64,000 nucleotides of DNA from Sedimentitalea arenosa (GTDB lineage: Bacteria > Pseudomonadota > Alphaproteobacteria > Rhodobacterales > Rhodobacteraceae), in NCBI RefSeq assembly GCF_016428585.1, contig NZ_JAELVR010000010.1:124001-188000 (forward strand), in the 5' to 3' direction. The notes under the pieces are model-generated. The model was not told where the DNA came from. It did not search any database and worked only from the letters and a program-made list of their open reading frames with translations. Shown here piece by piece: positions 8,513 to 17,884 of this stretch; positions within the stretch are counted from its first letter, which is position 1; each line of letters starts with the position of its first letter. Made by a program: the position numbers and the translations under genes.

Positions 8513-9829
8513 TCAGTCGGTGACGGTCGCTTCCAGACCCACGGGTTCCCCGACCACGACAAAGCGCAAGCCCTCCGGATCCAGCAGTTCGGCAGCGACG
8601 CGGTTGACGTCCTCGATCGTGACCGCCTGGACCTGGTCGTTGCGCGTGGCGATGTAATCCGTCGGAAGCCCCTCCATCTGCATCCCCGCAAGGATGCGGG
8701 CGATCTGCCCGTTGCCGTCGAATCGCAGCGGATAGGCCCCGGTCAGGTACGTCTTGGCCGCTTCGACCTCCTTAAGCGTCACACCCTCGGTGGCGGCCTT
8801 GCTCCATTCTTCGCGGATCACCTCGATGGCCTCGGCGATCCGATCATTCGCAGACGCAACGCTGCCAAGATAGACCGCCGCCAGGTCGCGCGGCGCCAGA
8901 TAGGAATAGACACCATAGGTAAGGCCGCGCTTCTCGCGCACCTCGTCCATCAGGCGACTTTCGAAAGACCCGCCGCCCAGCACCTGGTTCAGGACATAGG
9001 CGGCGAAAAAGTCGGGATCATGCCGGTCGATACCCTTCTGCCCGAACACCGCGACAGATTGCGGCGTGGCAAAAGGAACAACCGTGGTACCGCCGGACAG
9101 GGAGACCTCGGCAGGGCCGGGGATCGGGCGGCCGGTTTCGGGCAGGTCCGCCAGCAGATCATCGACGATGCGCGCCAGATCCTCGGCGGTCACATCGCCC
9201 ACAGCGGCCACGTAGAGCCTGTCGCGCGCGAACGCACCGGCATGCGCGTTCAGAAGGTCATCGCGGGTCAGGGCCGAGACCGACTCGGGCGTACCCTCGC
9301 CGTCAGATCCATAGGGATGATCGCCATAGGCCAGCCGGTTGAAGGAAAGTCGCGCGATCGCATCGGGATCCTTCGCATCGGACATGAGGCTGGCGATGAC
9401 CTGTGCCCGCACGCGCTCGATCGCGTCCTCGTCGAACCGGGGCGCATGAATCGTCTCGCGCAGCAGCGCCAAAGCCTCCTCCCGGTTTTCGGTCAGAAAA
9501 CGAGCCGAGATCGAGATATCGTCGGCACTCGCGGAATAGCCGAAGGAGGCCGCGAGGGATTCAAGAGCACGTGCGTGAGCACGCGCGTCAAGCTCGCCCG
9601 CACCTTCTTCAAGCAGCGCCGTCATCAGGTGAACCGCCCCCCGCTTGCCGGGTGCATCAAGCGACGTACCGCCCCGGAAACGGATTTCCAGAGCAGTAAA
9701 GGGGATCGAGTGATCCTCGACCAGCCAGACATCGATACCGGCCGGAGTGGTGAGGCTCTCGACCTTGACCTCCGCCCAGGCGGGGAAGGCAAGCAGCAGC
9801 GCGACCAGCGCGAACACACCACGGATCAT
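8513..9829 (-). CDS. M16 peptidase-like protein, catalytically inactive partner
   Basis: A 438-residue M16B family protein with a signal peptide (MIRGVFALVALLLAFPAWA). Where active members have the zinc motif HxxEH it reads AVHLMTALLEEG, so the zinc-binding pair is lost. It keeps the R/Y region used for substrate handling in the C-terminal unit (ESRLMDEVREKRGLTYGVYSY). Its start overlaps the stop of the active M16 gene by four bases. Such pairs form heterodimeric peptidases in which one subunit carries zinc and the other shapes the chamber. Probable location is the periplasm; the substrate is unknown. It ends the purH-lspA operon run. Confidence 0.88.
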   Translation of the reverse strand: MIRGVFALVALLLAFPAWAEVKVESLTTPAGIDVWLVEDHSIPFTALEIRFRGGTSLDAPGKRGAVHLMTALLEEGAGELDARAHARALESLAASFGYSASADDISISARFLTENREEALALLRETIHAPRFDEDAIERVRAQVIASLMSDAKDPDAIARLSFNRLAYGDHPYGSDGEGTPESVSALTRDDLLNAHAGAFARDRLYVAAVGDVTAEDLARIVDDLLADLPETGRPIPGPAEVSLSGGTTVVPFATPQSVAVFGQKGIDRHDPDFFAAYVLNQVLGGGSFESRLMDEVREKRGLTYGVYSYLAPRDLAAVYLGSVASANDRIAEAIEVIREEWSKAATEGVTLKEVEAAKTYLTGAYPLRFDGNGQIARILAGMQMEGLPTDYIATRNDQVQAVTIEDVNRVAAELLDPEGLRFVVVGEPVGLEATVTD

Positions 9830-11172
9830 TGCGTCACCTCGTCATCCTTGCGCATCAACCATCCCGTCACCGAGGTTTCGGGCCGCAGCACCTCGCGTGC
9901 CGCGGTCATGATCTGGTCTTCGGTCACGGTTTGCAGCAGATCGGGCCAGGCTTGTTCGTCCTCGACGGTCAAGCCACTCGTCAGCGCGCGGCCATAGCGG
10001 TTGGCGATCGCGTCGACATTGTCCCGCGCATAGATCTGCGCCGCGCGCAGCTGCATCTTGATCCGTCCAAGCTGTTCAGGGTCGACACCGTCACGCAGGA
10101 AATCCGCGAGCGCCTGATCCAACGCGCTCTCTGCCGCTTCCAGTTCCACACCTTCGCTGGGTACCACGATGATGTCGAAGGTCGTATCGTCCAGTGACGT
10201 CCCACTGTAGAAGGCGCCGGAATAGACCGCCACGTTGCTGTCGAACTGAAGCCGCTCGGTCAGGTAGGAGGTCTGACCACCGCCGAGAATCTCGGCCAGG
10301 ATCGTCAACGCCGCGGCCTTCTCCTGATCACCGCTGTCGCGTTCCGGCGCAAGGTAGGAACGGCTCACATAGGGTTGCGCCACCCGTGCATCCTTGAAGG
10401 CAACACGCCGCGCGGCAGTCTGGGGCGGCTCCTGCGTGCGGACCCGTTCGGGCAGATCCGGGTTGGCCGGTATCGCGCCGTAATACTGCTCGGCGAGCTC
10501 GCGCACCTGCTCGGGTACAACATCGCCCGATACGACCAGAATGGCGTTGTTGGGCGCGTAATAGGTTTTGTAAAAGTCGAGCGCATCGTCGAGGTCCAGC
10601 GTTTCCATTTCGTGCCGCCAGCCGATGATCGGCACACCGTAGCGGTGGTTGAAATACTGCACCGCGTTCATCTGCTCGCTGAAAAGAGCACGGGGATTGT
10701 TCTCGACGCGAGAATTGCGCTCTTCGATGATCACGTCACGTTCGGTGGCGATGTTCTCGGGCGTGAGGCGGATGTTCACCATACGATCGGATTCCATCTG
10801 CATCATCAGTTCCAGGCGATCGGCGGCGACGCTCTGGAAGTAGGCGGTGTAGTCATAGCTGGTGAAGGCGTTGTCGCGCCCGCCATTGGCTGCGACCGTC
10901 GCGGAGAATTCGCCGGCTTCCATCTTGTCGGTGGCCTTGAAGAGAAGGTGCTCGAGGAAATGTGCCACGCCCGAGGCGCCTTTCGGCTCATCCGCCGAAC
11001 CTGCCTTGTACCAGACCATGTGCTGCAGAACCGGGGCGCGGTGATCCTCGATCACGACCACCTGCATGCCGTTGCCGAGCTCAAAGCTCGTGACCTTGTC
11101 GTTTATCGTGGTGGCGAACAGGGGGCCGGCAAGACAGCAGGCCGCTGCCACCCATGACAGAACAGCTTTCAT
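9826..11172 (-). CDS. M16 family zinc peptidase, active subunit
   Basis: A 448-residue secreted M16B metallopeptidase. The inverted zinc motif HFLEH is at residues 71-75 and the third ligand Glu is in ERDVIIEERNSR about 75 residues later, the usual spacing. The signal peptide is MKAVLSWVAAACCLAGPLFA. It is the upstream member of a translationally coupled pair with the HxxEH-less partner. In Rhodobacterales this pair follows lspA and a DUF3035 lipoprotein gene, which suggests an envelope protein quality-control or peptide-degrading task. Substrate unknown. Confidence 0.92.
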   Translation of the reverse strand: MKAVLSWVAAACCLAGPLFATTINDKVTSFELGNGMQVVVIEDHRAPVLQHMVWYKAGSADEPKGASGVAHFLEHLLFKATDKMEAGEFSATVAANGGRDNAFTSYDYTAYFQSVAADRLELMMQMESDRMVNIRLTPENIATERDVIIEERNSRVENNPRALFSEQMNAVQYFNHRYGVPIIGWRHEMETLDLDDALDFYKTYYAPNNAILVVSGDVVPEQVRELAEQYYGAIPANPDLPERVRTQEPPQTAARRVAFKDARVAQPYVSRSYLAPERDSGDQEKAAALTILAEILGGGQTSYLTERLQFDSNVAVYSGAFYSGTSLDDTTFDIIVVPSEGVELEAAESALDQALADFLRDGVDPEQLGRIKMQLRAAQIYARDNVDAIANRYGRALTSGLTVEDEQAWPDLLQTVTEDQIMTAAREVLRPETSVTGWLMRKDDEVTQ

Positions 11173-11254
11173 CGGGCATCCTTCGTTGCGTTTCGCGAAA
11201 ACTTACGTGGGCGCCACGCCGGTTCAAGCCGCCATGCCGAAATCGTGAGCAAAT

Positions 11255-11773
11255 CTACTCGTTCGCGGGCGGCGCGGTGGGCGTTTCGGCGCCGGCACGG
11301 CGGAAGGCCGCGTTGGCTTCGAACGGTCCCAAGGTCTGGCGTCGATAGACCTGGCTGTAGCGGTCGACCGGGAACAGCTTGAAGCCGGACAGGCGACCTT
11401 GCGTGCGGCGGAACTCGGCATCCTCGGCGGCGACCACCTGCCGTGTGTTGGCCGGCACGCCATAGCGGCTGGCCGTGGTCACCAGAGCGCCGTCTGACGA
11501 CGGAACGCCGCCCGAGGGGTCAAGCGCCGCCGGGCGACCGCCCAGGGCGGCCACCGCATCTGCGGTGGGATTCTGATCGACGAGATTGCTGCCGCCGGGC
11601 GTCGGTGCCGGCAGGACATCGTAATCCTGCGGCGCCGTCAGCGGTTTCACCGGCAGCACGAGGAACTCGTCCGGTCCCGCGGAATTGGACCGGATCTCGT
11701 GCAACGGCTTGTTGCTGCAGCCCGCAAGGGCCAACGACACCCCAAGGATGGTGAATGCGAGACGTGTCCGCAC
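11255..11773 (-). CDS. DUF3035 outer-membrane lipoprotein (BamF-like)
   Basis: A 172-residue predicted lipoprotein with an N-terminal lipobox (SLALAGC, lipidated Cys19) and a Pro-rich middle section (LPVKPLTAPQDYDVLPAPTP). Its family, DUF3035, includes the accessory lipoprotein reported in the Caulobacter BAM complex and called BamF; that link is from memory of the family. It lies directly downstream of lspA, the peptidase needed to mature lipoproteins, and upstream of the M16 pair. The last residues (GAETPTAPPANE) look disordered. The exact role is unknown. Confidence 0.75.
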   Translation of the reverse strand: MRTRLAFTILGVSLALAGCSNKPLHEIRSNSAGPDEFLVLPVKPLTAPQDYDVLPAPTPGGSNLVDQNPTADAVAALGGRPAALDPSGGVPSSDGALVTTASRYGVPANTRQVVAAEDAEFRRTQGRLSGFKLFPVDRYSQVYRRQTLGPFEANAAFRRAGAETPTAPPANE

Positions 11774-11824
11774 GGGTTCTTCTCCTGCCTGTTCCCCGGC
11801 TTCTATCCTATTCGGCCTGCAAGG

Positions 11825-12313
11825 TCACGATGCGTTTTTGGTGCGGCTGCGCGGCTCGAGAAAGATCAGCCCGATCGCACCGAGAAAGATGAAAACGTCC
11901 GCGAGGTTGAAGACGAACGGGTTGTTGATGCCGCAGCACGACATGTTGAGGAAATCGAGCACGTAGCCATAGAACACCCGGTCGATCACGTTTCCAAGTG
12001 CGCCACCAATCAGCAGGCCCGCGCAGAGTTGCATCATCGCGGCTTTCGCATGCCAGCGCCGCACCCAGACCCACACGGCAGTGACGATCCCGAGGGAGAA
12101 GACGACAAGGGCCCAGCGGGCGAGGTCGGACTCGCCGTCGAGCAACCCGAAATTTATACCCCTGTTCTCGCCATAGCGGAAGTTGAGCACCGGCGGCAGC
12201 ACGTCGATGGCCAGTCGGCGGGACAGCTCCATCCCGTGCACCACCGCGTATTTGCTGACCTGATCGACAACAAGCGCGAACGCGGCGGCCCAGAGAAGGA
12301 TGGTGCGGGTCAT
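11825..12313 (-). CDS. lspA: Lipoprotein signal peptidase (signal peptidase II)
   Basis: An inner-membrane aspartyl peptidase that removes signal peptides from prolipoproteins after diacylglyceryl transfer. The 162-residue protein has four membrane segments and the two catalytic aspartates in GNVIDR and FNLADVFIF; the N-terminal DQVSKY motif is also present. It lies 9 bases downstream of purH and upstream of a lipoprotein gene. The length is typical for the family. Confidence 0.96.
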   Translation of the reverse strand: MTRTILLWAAAFALVVDQVSKYAVVHGMELSRRLAIDVLPPVLNFRYGENRGINFGLLDGESDLARWALVVFSLGIVTAVWVWVRRWHAKAAMMQLCAGLLIGGALGNVIDRVFYGYVLDFLNMSCCGINNPFVFNLADVFIFLGAIGLIFLEPRSRTKNAS

Positions 12314-12322
12314 CGCGGCGCC

Positions 12323-13912
12323 TCAGTGCCGGAAATGACGCATGCCGGTGAAAACCATCGCCAGCCCCGCCGCGTCGGCCGCCGCGATCACCTCTTCATC
12401 GCGCATCGAGCCGCCAGGCTGGATCAACGCGGTCGCGCCGGCCTCGGCCGCCGTGACGAGGCCATCGGCGAAGGGGAAGAACGCATCGGAGGCAACGACA
12501 GATCCTTGCGTCAGGGGCACCGGCAGACCGAGCGTTTCGGCCATGTCCGCAGCCTTGCGCGCGGCGATGCGGGTGCTGTCCACGCGGCTCATCTGGCCCG
12601 CTCCGACGCCGACCGTGGCGCCGTCCTTGACATAGATGATCGCGTTGGACTTGACGTGTTTCGCCACGGTCCAGGCGAACAGAAGGTCGGCCAGTTCGGC
12701 ATCGCTGGGCGCACGCCTGGTCACGACCTTCAAATCGTCGGGGCTGAGCGTCCCGGTGTCCTTGTCCTGAACCAGCAGTCCGCCCGAGACCTGTCTTACC
12801 GTCAATGCGGCGGCGCGCGGATCGGCCAGAGCGCCGGTGGTCAGCAGGCGGAGGTTCTTCTTGCCGGCGAACACCGCGCGGGCGGCTTCATCCGCATCGG
12901 GCGCGATCACGACCTCGGTGAAGATCGAGGTGATCTCTTCGGCGGTCGCCCCGTCCAGCGTCTGGTTCAGGGCGATGATCCCGCCGAAAGCGCTGGTGCG
13001 GTCACAATCGAAGGCGCGGGAATAGGCCTCGCGCAGCGTCGCGCCCCGGGCCACGCCGCAGGGATTGGCGTGTTTGATGATCGCGCAGGCCGGACCGTCC
13101 TCGGGCGCGAATTCGCTGACCAGTTCAAAGGCCGCGTCGGTGTCGTTGATGTTGTTGTAGCTCAGTTCCTTGCCTTGGTGCTGGGTCGCCGTCGCGACGC
13201 CTGGACGGTCCGACCCGTCGACATAGAACGCGGCACGCTGATGCGGATTCTCGCCATAGCGCAGGCTCTGCGCCAAGGTGCCGGCAACCGCGCGGCGACG
13301 CGGGGTGTCGACACCTATCGCGTCTGCCATCCAGGTCGACACGGCCGCGTCATAAGCTGCCGTGCGCGCATAAGCGATCTGCGCCAGTTTGCGGCGAAAC
13401 TTCGCGCAGGTCGCACCGTCATGCTGATCCATGTCGCCGAGCAACCTGTCATAGTCCTCGGTGTCCACGACCACGGCGACATGGGCATGGTTCTTGGCCG
13501 CCGCGCGGATCATCGCCGGACCGCCGATATCGATGTTCTCGATGCAGGTATCGTAATCCGCACCCGCCGCCACGGTCGCCTCGAACGGGTAGAGATTGAC
13601 GACCAGCAAGTCGATTTCACCGATCCGGTGCTGCTCGAGGTCGGCCTGGTGGGCCGGGTCGTCGCGTAACGCCAGCAGTCCGCCATGCACCATCGGGTGC
13701 AGGGTCTTGACGCGCCCGTCCATCATCTCGGGAAAGCCGGTCAATTCGGCCACGTCGATGACCTCCAGCCCAGCATCCCTCAGGGCTGAAGCGGTGCCCC
13801 CGGTGCTGATGAGTTCGACACCGCGGTCGGCGAGCGCCTGTCCCAGTTCGGCAAGTCCGGTCTTGTCGGAGACCGAAATCAACGCGCGGCGGATGGGGCG
13901 GGGGTCTGTCAT
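12323..13912 (-). CDS. purH: Bifunctional AICAR transformylase / IMP cyclohydrolase
   Basis: Catalyses the last two steps of purine synthesis: formylation of AICAR with 10-formyl-THF and ring closure to IMP. The 529-residue protein has the N-terminal MGS-like cyclohydrolase domain ([34 protein letters not shown]) and the C-terminal transformylase with [20 protein letters not shown] and [11 protein letters not shown]. The length equals that of the family. It is separated by 117 bases from the upstream heparinase-like gene and by 9 bases from lspA. The metabolic and envelope genes share the run without a functional link, as is common in Rhodobacterales. Confidence 0.97.
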   Translation of the reverse strand: MTDPRPIRRALISVSDKTGLAELGQALADRGVELISTGGTASALRDAGLEVIDVAELTGFPEMMDGRVKTLHPMVHGGLLALRDDPAHQADLEQHRIGEIDLLVVNLYPFEATVAAGADYDTCIENIDIGGPAMIRAAAKNHAHVAVVVDTEDYDRLLGDMDQHDGATCAKFRRKLAQIAYARTAAYDAAVSTWMADAIGVDTPRRRAVAGTLAQSLRYGENPHQRAAFYVDGSDRPGVATATQHQGKELSYNNINDTDAAFELVSEFAPEDGPACAIIKHANPCGVARGATLREAYSRAFDCDRTSAFGGIIALNQTLDGATAEEITSIFTEVVIAPDADEAARAVFAGKKNLRLLTTGALADPRAAALTVRQVSGGLLVQDKDTGTLSPDDLKVVTRRAPSDAELADLLFAWTVAKHVKSNAIIYVKDGATVGVGAGQMSRVDSTRIAARKAADMAETLGLPVPLTQGSVVASDAFFPFADGLVTAAEAGATALIQPGGSMRDEEVIAAADAAGLAMVFTGMRHFRH

Positions 13913-14029
13913 GGAGTATCCTCGATCAATCGGCAGGTAGGCGCGGCATAGTGCAATTCAGCACTGGATTGAACCGCATGTTTTGTCGCGCTCGGCGGCG
14001 CGTGCGGCTGGCGCACCGCAGGCGCCGCA

Positions 14030-15772
14030 TCACCGTGCTGTCATGACCTCGTCGCGGGCCAGATCGCGCACGGCATCGTCGGTCTCGTGCGCCTTGGACA
14101 GCGACCACCGAAGCCGCGTGGCATAGGACGTGACTCGCCCCGACAGCACGATCTGCGTCGTCGCGCGCGGCTTCAACCGGCCCTGTTCCAGATAGACACT
14201 GGGCGCAAGCGAGAGGCCGCACTGGCCATCATGGCGGAACACCCAGATCTCGCCGCTGCGCAACACCATCGACACCGCCGCGCCGCCGAGGTCCAGCGTC
14301 AGATCGACCTCCGGGTGTACGTGCAGACGGATGTCGAAGTCGAGACCGACCAGCCGCGAACGGTCCATCGCCTGATCGAACAGCCGCTTCTCTCCCGGCT
14401 CCATGGCCAGCAGCATGTCCTCTCCCGTCAGTTGTCGTCCGTCAATGCCCAGATCCAGCGCCCGGACATGAGTCAGGCCGAAATGGCGCGCATAGCCGTC
14501 GTGGCCGCCGTGAAACCGCATGCCGTCGGCCCCTTCGGTCAGTTCGATCGGCACATGGCGCGGTCCGTCCACAAGCGCCTGGAGGCCCGTTTCGCGGTCG
14601 GGATCAGCCAGTCGGGCGCTGGAATAGCCGGCGAGGCAGAGCGTGGAATGCGACGGGGTGGCTCGACCGGCGCGGCGCCAGTCCGCCCCGAAGCTGGCCC
14701 CGGACCCGCAATTGACGATCAGCGGCCTGCGCCCGGAGGTCAGTTCGAAAGCCAGCGCCGAGGCATGGGCATTGAACGACGCTGTGCCGGTCGGAGGCGG
14801 GGCGGCATCCACGATCACGCTGGTTCTGCGGGCCGATAGGCGGGCAAAGCCCATTGCCAGACCGTCCGAGTGATGCGGCTTGACATGGCTGGCAGCGAGC
14901 GCGGCTTCGAGCCGTCCCTCCGTACCGCGCCCGCCGCCGTGAAACCGCGGCAAACCGCCATCCGCATGGCGCAATGTCCGCAGGGTTGGCGCGATGCGTC
15001 GGATCGCGGCGGCATGCGCCGGGGCGACGCTGCGTCCTGCGTGATGCAACGCATCAGCCGCCCAGTTCAACAGCGCGAACACCTCGAGCAACTCTTCCGG
15101 GTTGCGCGTCGGCAAGCCGCCCTCCGCATCGATCTGGCGTTCGCATTCCCGTGCAAGCGCGCGCACCGCCGGATCGGCGAGCGACTCGGTCCCTTCCAGC
15201 GACAGGCCGGCATAGATCAGGCCGGTCAGCGCCTCGAAACGGCGCAGTCCGGGCGCAGCGCCCGGCCAACGCTTGGACAGGAACCAGGTCTGGCGGGCCA
15301 GGGCGCGGAAGAAGGCGTCGCTCGCCCCACTGTCCTGTCCGCGCAGCAGGAAGATCGCGTGGTTGATCCAGCGGATCAGCCGCCGTCCGACCAGGTCGGG
15401 TCGCCAGCCCGGACCCTGCCCGTTTCCGTGCGCCGCGATCCAGCCCCAGAGCCAGGCTTGCCCGCGCTCCCGCGCCGCCATGTCTCCGACTGCGGCGAGA
15501 TCGTCGAGCCAGCCGAACCCATGCCGTTCGGCGTCGAAAGCGGGGTTGGGCGCAGGCAGATCCCAAAGGGCCGCATTCGGGGAATCGATCAGGTAACCGG
15601 CAAAGAGAAAGTTCCCCGCGATCAACTGGCGTCCCCGGGCGATGCTCCCGATCGTGCGCGGTTCGGGTTGAGAGACGAACCCGCGGACGGCCGCCTGCCG
15701 CCGGGCGAGGCGGGCGTAAACTGCGTTCAGGAAACGGGTGTGCCGGGTTTCGATTGCTCCGGAACGGGACAT
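14030..15772 (-). CDS. Heparinase II/III family protein
   Basis: A 580-residue protein with a helical N-terminal toroid (about 40-330) and a C-terminal beta-sandwich of the heparinase II/III type (about 340-560; for example SHSTLCLAGYSSARL and RFHGGHDGYARHFGLTHVRAL). No signal peptide is visible, unlike true heparinases, so it is probably not a secreted polysaccharide lyase. It is a frequent neighbour of rsmB and purH in Rhodobacterales, where it may act on an internal or envelope-linked uronic acid polymer. It starts 78 bases after the rsmB stop. The substrate is not known. Confidence 0.82.
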   Translation of the reverse strand: MSRSGAIETRHTRFLNAVYARLARRQAAVRGFVSQPEPRTIGSIARGRQLIAGNFLFAGYLIDSPNAALWDLPAPNPAFDAERHGFGWLDDLAAVGDMAARERGQAWLWGWIAAHGNGQGPGWRPDLVGRRLIRWINHAIFLLRGQDSGASDAFFRALARQTWFLSKRWPGAAPGLRRFEALTGLIYAGLSLEGTESLADPAVRALARECERQIDAEGGLPTRNPEELLEVFALLNWAADALHHAGRSVAPAHAAAIRRIAPTLRTLRHADGGLPRFHGGGRGTEGRLEAALAASHVKPHHSDGLAMGFARLSARRTSVIVDAAPPPTGTASFNAHASALAFELTSGRRPLIVNCGSGASFGADWRRAGRATPSHSTLCLAGYSSARLADPDRETGLQALVDGPRHVPIELTEGADGMRFHGGHDGYARHFGLTHVRALDLGIDGRQLTGEDMLLAMEPGEKRLFDQAMDRSRLVGLDFDIRLHVHPEVDLTLDLGGAAVSMVLRSGEIWVFRHDGQCGLSLAPSVYLEQGRLKPRATTQIVLSGRVTSYATRLRWSLSKAHETDDAVRDLARDEVMTAR

Positions 15773-15850
15773 GCTCTGCGCCTCTGCGCTCTTTGGCGTC
15801 TGGGCTGATGTTAGCCTGTGCGCGGCCGCAAGTCACCGGGCAAACACGGA

Positions 15851-17116
15851 TCAGGATGCCTTGGAAAGGCAGGCGATGAAGAAGCCGTCCATCCCGCCAA
15901 GCTCAGGCCAGTAGTCCGGGCGCAACCGCAGCCCACCCTCGCTGCCGATCCAGGCCTGGTCGACACCGGGCAGCGAAAGCGCGCCGGGATCGACCGTCAT
16001 GTCGGGATGCCGCTGCAGCGCTTCCTCGATCTGAACCTCGCCTTCATCGGGCAGAATCGAACAGGTGCAAAAGACCATCCGCCCTCCCGGTCGCAGCAGG
16101 GACCAGGCGTGGTCGAGCATCTGTGCCTGAAGCGCAATCAGCGTGCCGAACTCGGCACCATCCTTTGCATGCGGCAGATCGGGATGCCGGCGGATCGTGC
16201 CTGTGGCCGAACAGGGCGCATCGAGCAGGATTGCGTCATACTCGCCCCGGTGCTGCAGGGCGTCGCCCACCTGGAGTTCGGCTGCGAGGCCGGTTCGCGA
16301 GAGATTCTCCCGTACGCGCTCCATCCGGCTCGCCGAGATGTCGAGCGCGACCACTTCCGCACCTTGCGCGGCCAGTTGCAGCGTCTTGCCCCCCGGCGCG
16401 GCGCACATGTCGAACACCCGCATGCCCGCCGACACGTTCAGGATGCGCGCCGGCAGCGCCGCGGCGGCGTCCTGCACCCACCATGCGCCGCTGTCATATC
16501 CGGGCAGAGCCGTCACCTGGCCGGGATTTGCCAGCCTCACCGTGCCTGTCGGCAAGACCACCGCCCCGGGGATGTCTGGCATCTCGCCACGACCCGGTGT
16601 GATATCGAGCGGTGCACCGGCGAACTGCGCGGTTTCCATAGCCGATACGGCCTCGGCGCCCCAGGCGGCGATCAACGGGGAGCGCAACCATTTGGGCAAG
16701 CGCGGCACCCGCAGGATCGCCCAGGCGGCGGGCCCATCCGCCGCGATCTTGCGCAGAACAGCGTTGACCATTCCCTTGAGCTGACCATGGCGCCGGTGGT
16801 CACCTACGATCTGCACCATGGCGTTGACGACTCCGTGCGCAGCGCCACCGGTACACAGTTCGACCGTGCCAAGACGCAATGCATTGCGCACGTGCAGCGG
16901 CGGGTTCTTGCGCAGATGTTTCTGGAGCAGGCGATCGGCACGCTCCAGACCGCGCAGGGTCTCCTGTGCCAGGCGCTGCGCCCGGGCCCGGTCCTCGGGC
17001 GGCAGGCGATCGAGCGCACCGGCCGCCAGACATTCGGACATCAAACGCCCCTCGCCAAGCACCTGGTCGAGCAGATGAATGGCGCTTTTGCGCGCGTTCA
17101 GAGCGGTATCGGCCAT
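15851..17116 (-). CDS. rsmB: 16S rRNA (cytosine-C5) methyltransferase RsmB family
   Basis: A SAM-dependent m5C methyltransferase expected to modify 16S rRNA C967 (E. coli numbering). The N-terminal ~140 residues match the NusB-like RNA-binding domain (RKSAIHLLDQVLGEG). The catalytic part shows the SAM loop FDMCAAPGGKTLQLAA, the first cysteine in DAPCSATGTIRRHPD and the second in FCTCSILPDEGE. The length of 421 is usual. It is divergent from the small DUF1674 gene, with 88 bases between start codons. Confidence 0.93.
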   Translation of the reverse strand: MADTALNARKSAIHLLDQVLGEGRLMSECLAAGALDRLPPEDRARAQRLAQETLRGLERADRLLQKHLRKNPPLHVRNALRLGTVELCTGGAAHGVVNAMVQIVGDHRRHGQLKGMVNAVLRKIAADGPAAWAILRVPRLPKWLRSPLIAAWGAEAVSAMETAQFAGAPLDITPGRGEMPDIPGAVVLPTGTVRLANPGQVTALPGYDSGAWWVQDAAAALPARILNVSAGMRVFDMCAAPGGKTLQLAAQGAEVVALDISASRMERVRENLSRTGLAAELQVGDALQHRGEYDAILLDAPCSATGTIRRHPDLPHAKDGAEFGTLIALQAQMLDHAWSLLRPGGRMVFCTCSILPDEGEVQIEEALQRHPDMTVDPGALSLPGVDQAWIGSEGGLRLRPDYWPELGGMDGFFIACLSKAS

Positions 17117-17204
17117 GTGTTTGTCTCCGCTGCCATCGGCGCGTGATCTCTTGTCAGTCCCGGGCGGCGGCGTATATCACGATACAGGCATAAAGGAACC
17201 CGCG

Positions 17205-17387
17205 ATGACCGACACACCGCAACGTGACCTGCCACCCGCAGCGAAACGGGCGCTCGCCGAAGCCGAGGAGCGGCGCAAGGCGGCAAAAGATGCCGCCCCA
17301 CTGCCGAAGGAGCTCGGAGGCCGCGACGGCCCCGAACCCGTCCGCTATGGCGACTGGGAACGCAAGGGACTTGCGATCGACTTCTGA
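17205..17387 (+). CDS. DUF1674 protein (succinate dehydrogenase assembly factor 4 type)
   Basis: A 60-residue protein of the DUF1674/SDHAF4 family, recognised by the conserved C-terminus ELGGRDGPEPVRYGDWERKG followed by DF. In mitochondria the SDHAF4 homologue binds flavinylated SdhA and promotes complex II assembly; the same role is inferred here. The N-terminal half is charged and helical (KRALAEAEERR). I chose the ATG at 17205 because AAAGGA sits just upstream; the in-frame ATG at 17079 would overlap rsmB. No sdh genes are in view. Confidence 0.85.
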   Translation: MTDTPQRDLPPAAKRALAEAEERRKAAKDAAPLPKELGGRDGPEPVRYGDWERKGLAIDF

Positions 17388-17437
17388 TCGGCAGGCAAAC
17401 AGACCGGGGAGTGTGGCTCAAAACCGGTGGTCGCGCG

Positions 17438-17773
17438 TCAGGATTCGCCGCCGAAGCTTCTGGTCGAGGTGGTCGTGCCTTCCGAATCCGTACCGCCACA
17501 CGCGACGACACAAAGGAAAATGACCGATATTCCCGCCGCTGCCGCCGGCGACAGCGCGGCGCCACCGAGTGCAGACGGCAAGCGACTCGATTGCTGGCAG
17601 GTCACGCGGATCGTTCCGTTCGCAAGCGTTTCGGCACTGACGACCCGCCCGGTTCCACATGCCAGCCTGATCCTGGCTTCGTTCGCAGCCGTGTTCGCGA
17701 CCTGTGCCCGAACGTCACTTGCCGGAATTGCAAGCAGCGAAGCCGCCATCAAGAGTGTAATGAATTTGCCCAT
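17438..17773 (-). CDS. Small secreted protein of unknown function
   Basis: A 111-residue protein with a clear signal peptide from the ATG at 17773 (MGKFITLLMAASLLAIPASD, cleavage after VRA). The mature part has a pair of cysteines (RLACGTGR, RVTCQQS), then an Ala-rich hydrophobic stretch (AALSPAAAAGISVIFLCVVAC) and a Ser/Thr-rich tail. The hydrophobic stretch could be a membrane anchor. An upstream in-frame ATG at 17836 would spoil the signal peptide. It is divergent from another small secreted protein; a CtrA-like site lies between them. Not recognised; no function proposed. Confidence 0.6.
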   Translation of the reverse strand: MGKFITLLMAASLLAIPASDVRAQVANTAANEARIRLACGTGRVVSAETLANGTIRVTCQQSSRLPSALGGAALSPAAAAGISVIFLCVVACGGTDSEGTTTSTRSFGGES

Positions 17774-17793
17774 GGCTCGTTTTTCGAATCCTG

Positions 17794-17808
17794 TTAAACT
17801 GTGATTAA
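17794..17808. promoter_or_regulatory. CtrA-type binding site between divergent small secreted-protein genes
   Basis: TTAA-N7-TTAA, with a following CC giving the favoured TTAACC right half. It starts 21 bases upstream of the minus-strand start at 17773 and ends 77 bases before the plus-strand start at 17885. This is the consensus for the alphaproteobacterial cell-cycle regulator CtrA. A partial extra TTAAC follows at 17811. A short motif like this can occur by chance, but it lies in a short divergent promoter. Confidence 0.5.
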
Positions 17809-17884
17809 CCTTAACTGCATCTTTCGGATCGGGCAACGCGGGTCGTCCTGGTCCTTGGTATTTGAAAGCCCAAGGAGAATTTCA

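Noticed and set aside
11699-13669. A 656-codon plus-strand open frame
   Set aside because: It is antisense to lspA and purH, both unmistakable. No recognisable domain.
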